Assembly (NCBI RefSeq): GCF_914271485.1
Contig: NZ_CAJZAG010000016.1
Coordinates: 62,001 to 126,000, forward strand
Source of the DNA: Cupriavidus pampae
GTDB lineage: Bacteria > Pseudomonadota > Gammaproteobacteria > Burkholderiales > Burkholderiaceae
Reading direction: 5' to 3'
Length of the DNA stretch: 64,000 nucleotides
The position numbers and the translations under genes are program-made. The notes beneath the pieces are model-generated. The model saw nothing but the letters and a program-made list of their open reading frames with translations. It did no database searches and was not told where the DNA came from. Shown here piece after piece: positions 34,351 to 43,087 of this stretch (its first letter is position 1; every line of letters starts with the position of its first letter).

Positions 34351-35257
34351 ATGAGTCGCGCCGCAAAACGAAGATTCGAAGGCAATGCCAGCGAGCCTCA
34401 CAAGGCCTTGCTGTCGCTCTTCAAGCAGTTCGGCCACCGATACTCCGTCCACGAGGTGTTCGCAGATTTCGTGGAGATCGCAGCCCTGTCCATCAGCAAT
34501 ACCGTTGATCGCCACCACGCCGAGGCTCGTGAGAAACGGTACGAAGAGATCATCAAGCGGTACGAGCGCGTGGACCGCGAGCGCTTCCCCCAGATGTTTG
34601 GGGCGCTGGTCCAGACGGTCGAGGATTTGGTGCAGGGATGGGTGCCGAACGGCGACGGTCTGGCTGATGTCCTTGGCCAGACGTACATGATGCTCGAGCT
34701 CGGGAACGATAAGGCGGGGCAGTTCTTCACGCCATACAGCGTCTCACGGCTGATGGCGCGGATGAACATAGGGGATGGTGCTCCGTTCGTCCAGCGTGAT
34801 GGCTTCGTGACGCTCAGCGAACCAGCCAGCGGTGCGGGCGGCATGGCGATAGCTTGTGCCGATGCGCTGCACGATGCTGGCCACAACTACCAGCAGACGA
34901 TGCACGCCACGTGCATCGATATCGATCCGCGTGCACATGACGTATGTCCAGTTGGCGCTGTTGCACATCCCCGCCATCGTCATTCACGGCAACGCGCTGT
35001 CGGTGGAGACCTGGTCTACCTGGTTCACGCCGGCACATGTCGTCGGAGGCTGGGGCGAGAAGCTCAGATTTCGCCGCCTGGCCGAGGCCATGCGGGAGCT
35101 TCTCCAGAGCCCGAAGCGCGTAGAAGAGGAGGAGGGCGGTGACCGCGAACCAGACGAACGCTCAACGGCCGACGCGACCTCGCGCGCCGGAAAGACGCCG
35201 ATTCCCCCAGCGGCATTGCGCGTCCTTGTGCCTGACGACCAGCTCGCGCTGTTCTAA
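34351..35257 (+). pseudogene. N-6 adenine DNA methylase, frameshifted
   Basis: Frame 1 (from ATG 34351) gives FGHRYSVHEVFADFVEIAAL, QFFTPYSVSRLMARMN and the SAM-binding box EPASGAGGMAIACADALHDAG, as in plasmid HsdM-like methylases. After CIDIDPRAH (near 34940) it turns to nonsense, while the next frame continues with the expected VHMTYVQLALLHIPAIVIHG and TPAHVVGGWGEKL to 35257. A deletion of a few bases between short GTGC repeats near 34935 explains this. No NPPY/DPPY motif IV is seen. Confidence 0.8.
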
Positions 35258-35351
35258 CCGCGAAACACCCCCGAAATTGGCGAGCTTTTGTCCCCAATGA
35301 GGCCATCGTCTGCCGATAAGATGATTCCTGTAGCACGACCCCGCTACAGAC

Positions 35352-35404
35352 TCTCTCAGATGGACCCGTTCCCGACCGCCCTCCTAGTGAGGGCGTTTTT
35401 TTTT
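35352..35404 (+). terminator. terminator within a 50-base repeat, copy 1
   Basis: CGCCCTC-ctagt-GAGGGCG with nine Ts (35377-35404), preceded by CTCTCAGATGGACCCGTTC. A near copy is at 37736-37788. Confidence 0.85.
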
Positions 35405-35539
35405 GATGAGACTCTTGGTGCGTCGCGGTCGCGGGGAGGCGACTCCCCCAAAAGGCGGGGTCTTTGAACTGGCAACTCTGCCGATAGAAAAGATGCCGCG
35501 CATTGACGATGGGCGGCGTTCAAACGATAAGGAGAAAAT

Positions 35540-37264
35540 ATGCGCAACCAGCGCAATCTGTCTTTCCCGGGGTCCCTTGCCTTGGCATTGCTGACCTCCG
35601 CCGTGCTTGCCGCCTGCGGAGGCGGTGGGGACGATGCTCCCGCAGTGCAAGCCACGACTGCAACCACCGGCACGCCCGGTACTCCGGGGGCGGGCACTCC
35701 CGGGACCCCGAACCTGCCGGCCAACCCTGTGACGCAGCCGACCAGCGTTGTCTCGCCGGCCTGCTCGGGTTGCGCCGCGGTGGACGCGAACACGTACGCA
35801 GGCAGCGGCGTCGGCGTCTGGCAGAACATCAATGCGACGACATCGGCCGTGGACATGCCGATCAGCATCTCCGGACTTACCGGTCAGGATGTGACGCTCG
35901 TCTTCACGAACCAGACGGGCACGGCGCAGACCATGCCGACGATCCCGCTGACGGCATCATACTTTCCGTCGGTGGCCGCGAGCTCGCTGCAGTGGGACGA
36001 TGGCAAGGGCGCGGCCAAACGCCGCATCTCGGACTTCAACCGCGATGGCTGGGCAGCGCTTGCCGGGACCCGTGGTACTGGCGTCAACGGCTCCTCGTTC
36101 GGATCCACGCCGCCGCTCCGCGCCGCCTACGCCATCGGCGATACGCGCAACTTCTTTCACGAGGACAACAGCGTTCGCACTACGACGCTGGTGCGCTCGG
36201 ATACCGCGTCCGATGGCACGGTCGTGAACTTCTGGGTGGAAAGCACCGAGAGCGATCCGACGAAGGTCAGCAACACGATCGTGAATGCGCTCTACGCCGG
36301 ATTCGTCCCGACCGGGAAGATCTACGACATGCTCAAGCAGACCGGCGGCCCGGTCTGGGGCCCGCATCCGTATTCCGATCTCGTCAGCGGTTCTGTCGCA
36401 CAGCCGATCGATATCGTCATCCTGAACTTTGACAACGACAATCAACCGTTTGGCCTGGTGGGGTACTTCTACGCGCGCAACGCACTGACCGCAGCAGCGA
36501 ACGGATTCAGCAACGAATCGGTCTCGCTGTACCTTGACGCGGAGACGCTCTATCTGGGCGGCTCGTCGGGCATGAAGTCGATGCTCCTGACGATGGCACA
36601 CGAAGGCATGCACATGCAGAACTTCTACCGCCGTGCCGTGGTGAAGGGGCCAACGTACGCCTTCGACACCTGGCTGGAAGAGGGCACCGCGATGATGATG
36701 GAGGACTTTGCGAGCCAGTCGATCGATTCGACCTACAACGCCATCCGTGACGTTCGCTTCCCGAACTATGTGGGGTACAAGGCAGGGTCGTACAACTGCA
36801 GTCTGCTCACGTGGGACCCGTTCGGCGCGAACTGCGACAGCTACTCGGTGTCCGGCTCGCTGGGTGGCTTTCTCGATCGTCAACTCGGTCTGGCCTTCTA
36901 TAAGCACCTGCTAACGAACGTCACCACCACCGACTCAGTGGCAGTGCTCGATTCGTCGATCCGCGCGATTGCCCCGACCTCGAGCCTCGGTGAGCAACTG
37001 CGTCGGTTCGGCGCGACGTCGGCCTCGCTGATGAAGGCGCCGAGCCCGGGCGGATTCGGCTTCCCGGCGCGGGCAGATGGCGGCTTCACGCTACCTGTGA
37101 TCGATCCGCAGACGTTGCTGTCGACCCGCACGCTGACTCAGGCGGTACCGGCGACGCTGCAGCCGTACGCCAGCTTGCCCGTTGTGCGCAAGTCCGTGTC
37201 TGGCACGTACAGCGAAACGGTCAAGGTGCCCGCGGGCTCGACGCTGTCGGTCGTGATTCAGTAA
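35540..37264 (+). CDS. secreted lipoprotein metallopeptidase (M30-like)
   Basis: A 574-residue protein with a lipoprotein signal (lipobox VLAAC at residue 26), a Thr/Pro/Gly linker (35-60), and the zinc-peptidase motif TMAHEGMHMQNF near 355 with EEGTAMMMED after it. HExxH followed by W-x-E-E-G is the layout of the M30 (hyicolysin-like) group. Probably anchored to the outer membrane. GGAG lies before ATG 35540. It has a higher GC and different style from its right neighbour. Confidence 0.8.
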   Translation: MRNQRNLSFPGSLALALLTSAVLAACGGGGDDAPAVQATTATTGTPGTPGAGTPGTPNLPANPVTQPTSVVSPACSGCAAVDANTYAGSGVGVWQNINATTSAVDMPISISGLTGQDVTLVFTNQTGTAQTMPTIPLTASYFPSVAASSLQWDDGKGAAKRRISDFNRDGWAALAGTRGTGVNGSSFGSTPPLRAAYAIGDTRNFFHEDNSVRTTTLVRSDTASDGTVVNFWVESTESDPTKVSNTIVNALYAGFVPTGKIYDMLKQTGGPVWGPHPYSDLVSGSVAQPIDIVILNFDNDNQPFGLVGYFYARNALTAAANGFSNESVSLYLDAETLYLGGSSGMKSMLLTMAHEGMHMQNFYRRAVVKGPTYAFDTWLEEGTAMMMEDFASQSIDSTYNAIRDVRFPNYVGYKAGSYNCSLLTWDPFGANCDSYSVSGSLGGFLDRQLGLAFYKHLLTNVTTTDSVAVLDSSIRAIAPTSSLGEQLRRFGATSASLMKAPSPGGFGFPARADGGFTLPVIDPQTLLSTRTLTQAVPATLQPYASLPVVRKSVSGTYSETVKVPAGSTLSVVIQ

Positions 37265-37309
37265 GCTGGAAGGGGCGGCGCTTGCCGCCTTGATTTCTGT
37301 TGGAGGTGT

Positions 37310-37612
37310 ATGCAGAAGATCGTACTTTCGACGGTGGTTGCCCTGAGCCTCGCCGCCTGCGCGTCGGCCGCGACTGAGTCCCAACATCAGACCCTGGTCG
37401 GCGAGATCCACATCAAGGGAAATGATCCGTTCCCAGCGATCATGCTTGAAACCGCGGCGCACGACATGTGGGAGCTGGTCGGCATGTCGCTGGCTGATGC
37501 CCGTGCGCTGGTAGGGAAGCAAGCGACGGTGGAAGGCGCTGTTCTTCGGGCGCCTGGGCCTGGCGTGTGGTTGCCCTCGATGCGCGTGCGCAGCTCTGCT
37601 GCACCTCCCTGA
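37310..37612 (+). CDS. small lipoprotein
   Basis: A 100-residue protein with a lipobox LAAC at residue 17 and a short beta-rich body (TLVGEIHIKGNDPFPAIMLE, KQATVEGAVLRA) recalling an OB-like fold. GGAGGTGT lies before ATG 37310, 45 bases after the peptidase stop: an operon. Confidence 0.7.
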   Translation: MQKIVLSTVVALSLAACASAATESQHQTLVGEIHIKGNDPFPAIMLETAAHDMWELVGMSLADARALVGKQATVEGAVLRAPGPGVWLPSMRVRSSAAPP

Positions 37613-37735
37613 TATTCCCGACCGACTCGGTGCTCCCGCGAATACCACCTCGTGTTGACCGCGTTGTTGCCGAGGCTCGGCGAAGAATCGTCGTCGCCAG
37701 AGCCGATTGCGGTAAATGGTGCGTGCCACACAGGC

Positions 37736-37788
37736 CCTCTTAGATGGCCCGTTCGTACCCGCCCCTCCTTGTGAGGGGCGTTTTTTTT
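37736..37788 (+). terminator. terminator within a 50-base repeat, copy 2
   Basis: CGCCCCTC-cttgt-GAGGGGCG with eight Ts (37760-37788), preceded by CTCTTAGATGGCCCGTTCG, like the element at 35352. The two copies flank the peptidase/lipoprotein pair. Confidence 0.88.
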
Positions 37789-37821
37789 GCTCCGTCGAAC
37801 TGGTGAACGACGCTATCTCTC

Positions 37822-38946
37822 CTATCGTCTCTCGTCTAAAGTCGGGTATTGGATACTCGCACAAAATCGATTTTTTCCTGAAATAAGAATTCTATTCTTC
37901 TCGAACGCCATTGCCGCAACCGGGTCGGATTCGGCCAAAATAATATCGCCTGGGTTGGCGCCACTATTATAGAATTCTGCACTTATGGTACTTGAATACG
38001 AAAACTGTGTTGTAGCTATTCTATATGGCGGGTTCGTCGGAATTTGGCCAAATCGCCCGCTTATGTCATTGGGAATTAATAAGCCGATAGCAGCCCACGT
38101 GGCTCCTGGCGGTAACGGCACGGCTAAGTGGCAAATTGCACCAGAAGCATTTGCGTCCCCGGTGGAATCAACAACCAGTTTTCGCGGCCCGCACGCTGGG
38201 TTAACTCCACCGGAGACGATATTTAAAAGTGGAGAAAGATCCGCCACTAAAGGCGGACGATTATTGCCGGTCACTGTCTTGTAAAGCTTGTTTAGCTCAC
38301 GCACCCCATTAACGGTCGTCGGATTCGAGCTATCTAGCTTGTAATTCAAGCACCGTTTCGGATTGTTTGTCGACTGGCATTCAGTTGCACATCGGCTCAG
38401 TTCGTCCTTGACCGGTTTGCGTTCTGGCTCGGGTTTAAAGGACGCGGGTTGGCAGTTGGGGTCGCCCGTGTAGCATGCACTCAGAACCCGCCAGCTGCGT
38501 TTTTCCAAATATCGATCGTCGGTCGGAAACGGCTGCCATTGGCATCCGAGACGGACCGGGGGATCATTGCCTGTGTCAATGTCGTCGGGGCCCCCTTTGA
38601 CAGTGCCTTTCGGTTTAGCGGGGATAAAAAGAGCATCCACTCTTTTCTGTGTATTTGGAACCCCTCTTTCTATACTCGTTTCGAGCGCGACGACCATGTC
38701 TCGCGACTCGTGCATATTGTATAAATACCAATCTCCATCCAGTTCTTCGGGGGTGAGATAGCCATAATCTTTGCCGCCGTTGTAAGATCCGTCGGGACCA
38801 GGATCTCGGCCGCAGTTAGGATTTGCGATTGGAATTTTTTCTGCGCAGTCAATCGCTGCAGTGCAGTGAGATACTGGTGTTGGAAACTTCCCCCCGCACG
38901 CCAGAAGGGGGAACGCCAATCCGAGGACGGTAAATTTTTTCAGCAT
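37822..38946 (-). CDS. lipoprotein of unknown function, foreign composition
   Basis: A 374-residue protein with lipobox LLAC at residue 17 and ten or more Cys in the mature part (DCAEK, PNCGRDPGPDGS, RCATECQS). The gene is visibly lower in GC than its neighbours, so recently acquired. GGAGGT lies 7 bases before ATG 38946. I do not know the family; disulfide-rich outer-membrane-linked protein is inferred. Confidence 0.7.
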   Translation of the reverse strand: MLKKFTVLGLAFPLLACGGKFPTPVSHCTAAIDCAEKIPIANPNCGRDPGPDGSYNGGKDYGYLTPEELDGDWYLYNMHESRDMVVALETSIERGVPNTQKRVDALFIPAKPKGTVKGGPDDIDTGNDPPVRLGCQWQPFPTDDRYLEKRSWRVLSACYTGDPNCQPASFKPEPERKPVKDELSRCATECQSTNNPKRCLNYKLDSSNPTTVNGVRELNKLYKTVTGNNRPPLVADLSPLLNIVSGGVNPACGPRKLVVDSTGDANASGAICHLAVPLPPGATWAAIGLLIPNDISGRFGQIPTNPPYRIATTQFSYSSTISAEFYNSGANPGDIILAESDPVAAMAFEKNRILISGKNRFCASIQYPTLDERR

Positions 38947-39142
38947 ATTTTAACCTCCAACCGGAAGGGAGCATTTGGCGTGAGCCAGCGAACGTATCCC
39001 CACTGACGGCATGTCTTACCCTCAAGCCACGATAGTAGATATACGAGAAATTGCTAGGCTCGCGCAATCTGACAGCGCTGCAGGTTTTTCTTTCGAAGCC
39101 GGATGCATGTCGAAGTCGGTCGGCTCAAGGAAAGGAGAAAAA

Positions 39143-39190
39143 ATGCATTGGCTACTTGGGCGCCCGCGCAGCGCGAGCAGCTGTAAGTGA
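39143..39190 (+). CDS. 15-codon open frame with strong ribosome site
   Basis: AAAGGAGAAAAA precedes ATG 39143; the frame encodes MHWLLGRPRSASSCK and stops at 39190. It lies just before the PRTRC promoter, so it is not part of that leader. It could be a true small peptide or the head of a lost gene. Confidence 0.3.
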   Translation: MHWLLGRPRSASSCK

Positions 39191-39198
39191 CTTTGACG

Positions 39199-39389
39199 TT
39201 GATCAGAGCGACCTACTGAGTTACTATCCCGAAGCTCACCGCGTCCGAGACGCATCGACTCGCACCGTAAGGTGCCAGCTTCTGCAGTAACGTGATTCGT
39301 CCGCTCAGCGCGGCGATTCGCTCTTCCACCCCATCGGGAACCACGTTCCCGGTGCGGCAACGGGTTCCCCATTTCGCGAGAACCCACAA
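39199..39389 (+). promoter_or_regulatory. PRTRC operon promoter and structured 5' leader (full copy)
   Basis: TTGATC (39199) and TACTAT (39222-39227), 17 apart, the same boxes as at 33224. GCGTC-cga-GACGC then ATCGACT (39241-39260); GCACC-gtaa-GGTGC; GGGAAC-cac-GTTCCC (39336-39350); GGGTTC (39362-39367) pairing with GAACCC (39380-39385) next to ATG 39390. Confidence 0.82.
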
Positions 39390-41072
39390 ATGAAAAATTC
39401 CACCATTGTTGTTGGCAAGATCCGTCCTGGCCGCAATCCGCGCAAGTACTTCGATCCTGTCGAGATGTCTGAACTCACCGAGTCCGTCCGGATCGACGGT
39501 GTACTTCAATCCATCCTGATCCGCCCCGTCGAACAGGATGAGAGCGGGCATGAGTACGAGGTTGTGGCAGGTGAACGTCGATACCGCGCGGCAATGGCGG
39601 CCCACGGCGATGACTATCCCGTCCCGGTCATTATCAAGGTGATGACCGATGCCGAGGCAGATCGCCATGCGTTGATCGAGAACATCCAGCGTGCGGACAT
39701 GGCTCCTTCCGAGGAGGCCGTGCAGGCATCCAAGATTGTTGGCCAGCTGCAAGGTGACCGCGATGAAGCGGCACGCCAGCTCGGCTGGTCGCGGTCAACG
39801 CTGGACAAGCGCCTGGCACTCATGAACTGCAGTGATTCCGTTCTGGAAGCGCTCAATACCCGTACGATCCAGCTCGGTCATGCCGAGCTGCTGGCGACGC
39901 TGGAGAAAGGCACGCAGGAAAAACTGCTGCCTGTCATCGTGAGCGAGAAGAAGGCCGTTGCCGAGTTGAAGAAGACCATCGAAGCCGCCGCGTGCAGCCT
40001 CGAGAAGGCCATCTTCGACAAGACGCAGTGCACGAGCTGCCAACACAACTCTTCGTTGCAGACGGAGATGTTTGGCGAGGCGATCGCCACGGGCAACTGT
40101 ACCAACCGCGCGTGCTACATCGAGAAGACCGACCGCAAGCTCGAAGGCATTGCTTACGGGCTTAAGGACGAGTATCCGGTGATTCGCATCGTGCGGGCTG
40201 GCGACAACGAAACCCGCGTTCAACTGCTGGTTGAGGGTGCCACGGGCGTTGGCGAAGAACAGGCCAAGGCTTGCCACGGTTGCCAGAATTTTGGCGCCGC
40301 GGTCAGTGGCTTGCCGGGTTCGCTTGGCAAGGTCTACGGCGGCCAGTGCTTCGATACCGCCTGCAATTCGCAGAAGGTCGCAGCCCGCATCAAGGCCGAG
40401 CGTGACGCGAAAGCGGCTACGCAAGCGCCCGCGAGCAGCGGATCCACTTCCGACAAGCCTGCCGCCGCCAAGGGTGCTGGCAAGACCTCCGCACCCGCGG
40501 AGAAGCCTGCCACGTCGATCAGCGAGTCCGAGAAGCTCAAAGCCTATCGTACCGATGTATGGCGCAAAGCGCTGCGCAAGGAAGTCGCGCAGAATGCCGA
40601 GCTCGCCAACGCCTACCTGATCTCGATTGCCCTGCACGGGCTGGCGCGCACCATCACCGGCGACACGATGGGCAAGTTCTTCGAGAAGCTGACCGATCAG
40701 AAGGCGTCTTCTACCTTCCCTGGCTGTCTGACGGCTGTGCACGCGTTGGATGCTGGCAAGCGCGAGCAACTGACCGTTGCAACGACCGTGGCGGCGATCG
40801 ACGGCATGGACGTGACGAGTCTTCGTGATCTGTGCCGTTATCACAAGCTCGATCTCAAACTTCACTGGAACCTGCAGAAATCGCAGCACTTCCTCGAAAT
40901 GCTCACCAAGTCGGAGATGAAGGTTCTCGCCGACGAACTGGGTATTCGCAAAGCGCTTGGCGATGGCTTTGCCAAGCTGTTCAACAAATCGAAGCCTGAA
41001 GTCATCGCTGGCCTGCTGGCGGTGGACGGTTTCGACTACATCGGGAAGGTGCCCAAGGTTCTGGGCTTCTGA
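39390..41072 (+). CDS. PRTRC system ParB-related protein
   Basis: A 560-residue protein. Residues 1-110 form a ParB/Srx-type domain: VGKIRPGRNPRKYFD, VVAGERRYRAAM and ADRHALIENIQRAD. A helix-turn-helix (EAARQLGWSRSTLDKRLALM) follows. The middle has two Cys clusters (CTSCQHNSS, CTNRACY, CHGCQ, CFDTAC) that likely bind zinc, and the C-terminal part is helical. ParB N-domains are CTP switches that load on DNA, in others nucleases. First gene of the PRTRC operon; its centromere is unknown. Confidence 0.92.
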   Translation: MKNSTIVVGKIRPGRNPRKYFDPVEMSELTESVRIDGVLQSILIRPVEQDESGHEYEVVAGERRYRAAMAAHGDDYPVPVIIKVMTDAEADRHALIENIQRADMAPSEEAVQASKIVGQLQGDRDEAARQLGWSRSTLDKRLALMNCSDSVLEALNTRTIQLGHAELLATLEKGTQEKLLPVIVSEKKAVAELKKTIEAAACSLEKAIFDKTQCTSCQHNSSLQTEMFGEAIATGNCTNRACYIEKTDRKLEGIAYGLKDEYPVIRIVRAGDNETRVQLLVEGATGVGEEQAKACHGCQNFGAAVSGLPGSLGKVYGGQCFDTACNSQKVAARIKAERDAKAATQAPASSGSTSDKPAAAKGAGKTSAPAEKPATSISESEKLKAYRTDVWRKALRKEVAQNAELANAYLISIALHGLARTITGDTMGKFFEKLTDQKASSTFPGCLTAVHALDAGKREQLTVATTVAAIDGMDVTSLRDLCRYHKLDLKLHWNLQKSQHFLEMLTKSEMKVLADELGIRKALGDGFAKLFNKSKPEVIAGLLAVDGFDYIGKVPKVLGF

Positions 41073-41096
41073 CCGGCATTCACTCTTCACCCTGCG

Positions 41097-41148
41097 GATG
41101 GGCGCTCATGGCGCCCATCTGTCTTTCCATTTCCCCAAAGGATTTCCC
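41097..41148 (+). promoter_or_regulatory. structured 5' leader before PRTRC E
   Basis: GATGGGCGC-tcatg-GCGCCCATC (41097-41119), then a short CTTTCC...GGATTT before ATG 41149. Confidence 0.5.
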
Positions 41149-41616
41149 ATGTTCTCTGAATTGGTACCGCTCGTTCGCGCGAGCGACAAAGTCGTAATTA
41201 CGCTCACGATGCAAGGCGACACCATGTCGGCTGTCGTGATGCCTGTGATCAAGAATGCCGCAGATGCCGCGCTGACGACGCCTGTCGTGTTGTCCGCAAC
41301 GCCGGCAGAGCTGGACGCCGAGTTTGCCAACGCGCTCACGAGCGTCACGGCAGCGCATCGTTCTCTGGCGGAGCAGGCCGAAGCAACGAAGTCGATTCTC
41401 GATGCAGCGAAGACCACGCAGTCGTCCAAAGCGACGAAGGCACTGGCCAAGGCGGCGTCGGGATCGGATTCGAGCGAAGGCAACGATGACGATGACAACA
41501 ATGCGGAAGAGGATGCGGAACGCGGTAGCCCTTCGAAGGGCGACACGCAGACCGAGGCCAAGACCGAACCGGGCACCACGGTGTCCTCGGGCACCGATCT
41601 CTCATCCCTGCTTTAA
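41149..41616 (+). CDS. PRTRC system protein E
   Basis: A 155-residue protein whose first 75 residues form the conserved domain (MFSELVPLVRASDKVVITLT, VVLSATPAELDAEFANALT). The rest is a low-complexity acidic tail (SDSSEGNDDDDNNAEEDAE). Located between ParB and C as in other PRTRC sets. The function of E is not known. Confidence 0.85.
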   Translation: MFSELVPLVRASDKVVITLTMQGDTMSAVVMPVIKNAADAALTTPVVLSATPAELDAEFANALTSVTAAHRSLAEQAEATKSILDAAKTTQSSKATKALAKAASGSDSSEGNDDDDNNAEEDAERGSPSKGDTQTEAKTEPGTTVSSGTDLSSLL

Positions 41617-41626
41617 GGAGCTCATC

Positions 41627-41848
41627 ATGGCACTCGAAATCGTCAAGCTGATCCGACAGTTCTCGTACAACGGCATGACGTTCATGGATCCCGGTGCAGC
41701 GTTCACGCCGGACCAGGTTCGCGATGTGTACTCCGCTCAATACCCCGAGCTGACAACCGCTGCGGTGGATGGCCCGGAGGTGAAGGACGGTGTTGCTCGA
41801 TTTACCTTCGTGCGCGCTGCCGGCGCCAAGGGCTATGCGCAAAGCTGA
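41627..41848 (+). CDS. PRTRC system protein C, ubiquitin-like
   Basis: A 73-residue protein, MALEIVKLIRQFSYNGMTFM ... ARFTFVRAAGAKGYAQS, of the size and strand pattern of the prokaryotic ubiquitin-like (beta-grasp) group to which PRTRC C is assigned. The end is GAKG plus YAQS, not a bare GG, so trimming after Gly69 by the JAB protease (A) would be needed if it is conjugated; that step is inference. AAGGAG is 7 bases before ATG 41627. Confidence 0.88.
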   Translation: MALEIVKLIRQFSYNGMTFMDPGAAFTPDQVRDVYSAQYPELTTAAVDGPEVKDGVARFTFVRAAGAKGYAQS

Positions 41849-41896
41849 TCTGCTGAAGGTGTTGGCTACTGGCCGCTTCGCCGACAACCACATGGA

Positions 41897-41921
41897 GCCG
41901 CCCGAGAGGGCGGTTTTTTTT
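41897..41921 (+). terminator. terminator inside the PRTRC operon
   Basis: CCGCCC-gaga-GGGCGG with eight Ts between C and F. It could make the upstream three genes more abundant than the rest. Confidence 0.85.
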
Positions 41922-41941
41922 CATTCTGAGGAGACCCAACA

Positions 41942-43075
41942 ATGCTGTTCGATCCTCGGTCGTTTGTTCCATCGGTCGATGCGGGACGACCCGGATGGGC
42001 GTCTGCGCGACAGCATGCCGCTGCCGGACATCGACCTGCCCATGATTTTCTGACGCTGCCCAAGCTCCCTGCGGGCGTGGCCGCCACGGCGCACCTGAGC
42101 TTTGGTGATGAGTCGGACGTGAAAGGCCTTGCCATTGCGCAGTTCCGTGCAGGTGTTCTCGATGCGGAGCACGTGTCCAATCCTACCGGCCCTGGCGACG
42201 CGTTCGCGCAGGCATTTCATGCATGGCTCGCGCCGCGTATGCCGCAGACGAGAGCGCTCAAGTTCGACTTCGCACTGATTGACCATCAGGCGGCGCTCAC
42301 CGAGCTCTCGGAGTTCGGTTGGGATCCGAAAGACGAGTCGTCGCTGTACCTCGGTATCCGACTTGAAGAGGAGAACGTGTACACACTCGGGAGGGACCGT
42401 GCGCAGGCGTTGCGCGATCTGCACCCGTCACTGGTGTACACGCTGTTTCATCTGGTCCGGGCAGCTACCGGAAAGTCCCTGCATATCCGCACGCCAGACG
42501 ACCTCCTCGACATGTTCGCGCGGTGGCACTGGGATTACGAGCCGCTGACCGACGACGAAGACGCACGAGAGTGCCTAAAGGAGCGGTTTGGCGAGGGCGA
42601 TTCGGATATCGAGCGGTGTTTGCCGTCGGTTGTCCGCGCCGAGCTCGCCCCCGATGAGTCTCTGCCGCTATGGCAGCGGATGCAGCCGGCCCGGAAGCTG
42701 TCAGCACTGAGTCGCCGCAGGCTTCGGGAGTTGGCGCGGCGCAGCCCCGAGGACTGGCGCGGTCAATTGTGCAGCGCGTTGGCCGACCTGGATCTCGCAT
42801 TGGAGCGCATGGGGAAGGCGTCGTTGATGATCGGTTCGCAATGGGCCGAGCCTGCCTACGCCGCGGCGACGTTCGCTTACGCGCAAAGCGACTACGTTGG
42901 CGAGCTGCTCGACGATCACTACGAGTGTGCTGACAACGGGGGCTATGCGACGTACTTTCAGTGCTTTATTCCGCTCGCTGTAAGGCCCGCGGCCATCCGC
43001 AAGCAATACGCGCTTCTCGAAGACACGCTTGGGCTGATCGCATTACTGGATCGGGTCATCGCACATTTCGTTTGA
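41942..43075 (+). CDS. PRTRC system protein F
   Basis: A 377-residue soluble protein, mainly helical, with KFDFALIDHQAALTELSEFG, FARWHWDYEPLTDDEDA and ECADNGGYATYFQCFIPLAV. Position and size fit PRTRC F. GAGGAGAC is upstream of ATG 41942. Its biochemical role is unknown. The first 30 residues are less certain, since a parallel frame is also open there. Confidence 0.85.
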   Translation: MLFDPRSFVPSVDAGRPGWASARQHAAAGHRPAHDFLTLPKLPAGVAATAHLSFGDESDVKGLAIAQFRAGVLDAEHVSNPTGPGDAFAQAFHAWLAPRMPQTRALKFDFALIDHQAALTELSEFGWDPKDESSLYLGIRLEEENVYTLGRDRAQALRDLHPSLVYTLFHLVRAATGKSLHIRTPDDLLDMFARWHWDYEPLTDDEDARECLKERFGEGDSDIERCLPSVVRAELAPDESLPLWQRMQPARKLSALSRRRLRELARRSPEDWRGQLCSALADLDLALERMGKASLMIGSQWAEPAYAAATFAYAQSDYVGELLDDHYECADNGGYATYFQCFIPLAVRPAAIRKQYALLEDTLGLIALLDRVIAHFV

Positions 43076-43087
43076 AAGGAGGGCGAC

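Noticed and set aside
34275-34508. 77-codon frame ending inside the methylase
   Set aside because: Weak ribosome site and overlap with the clearly conserved methylase N-terminus in another frame.
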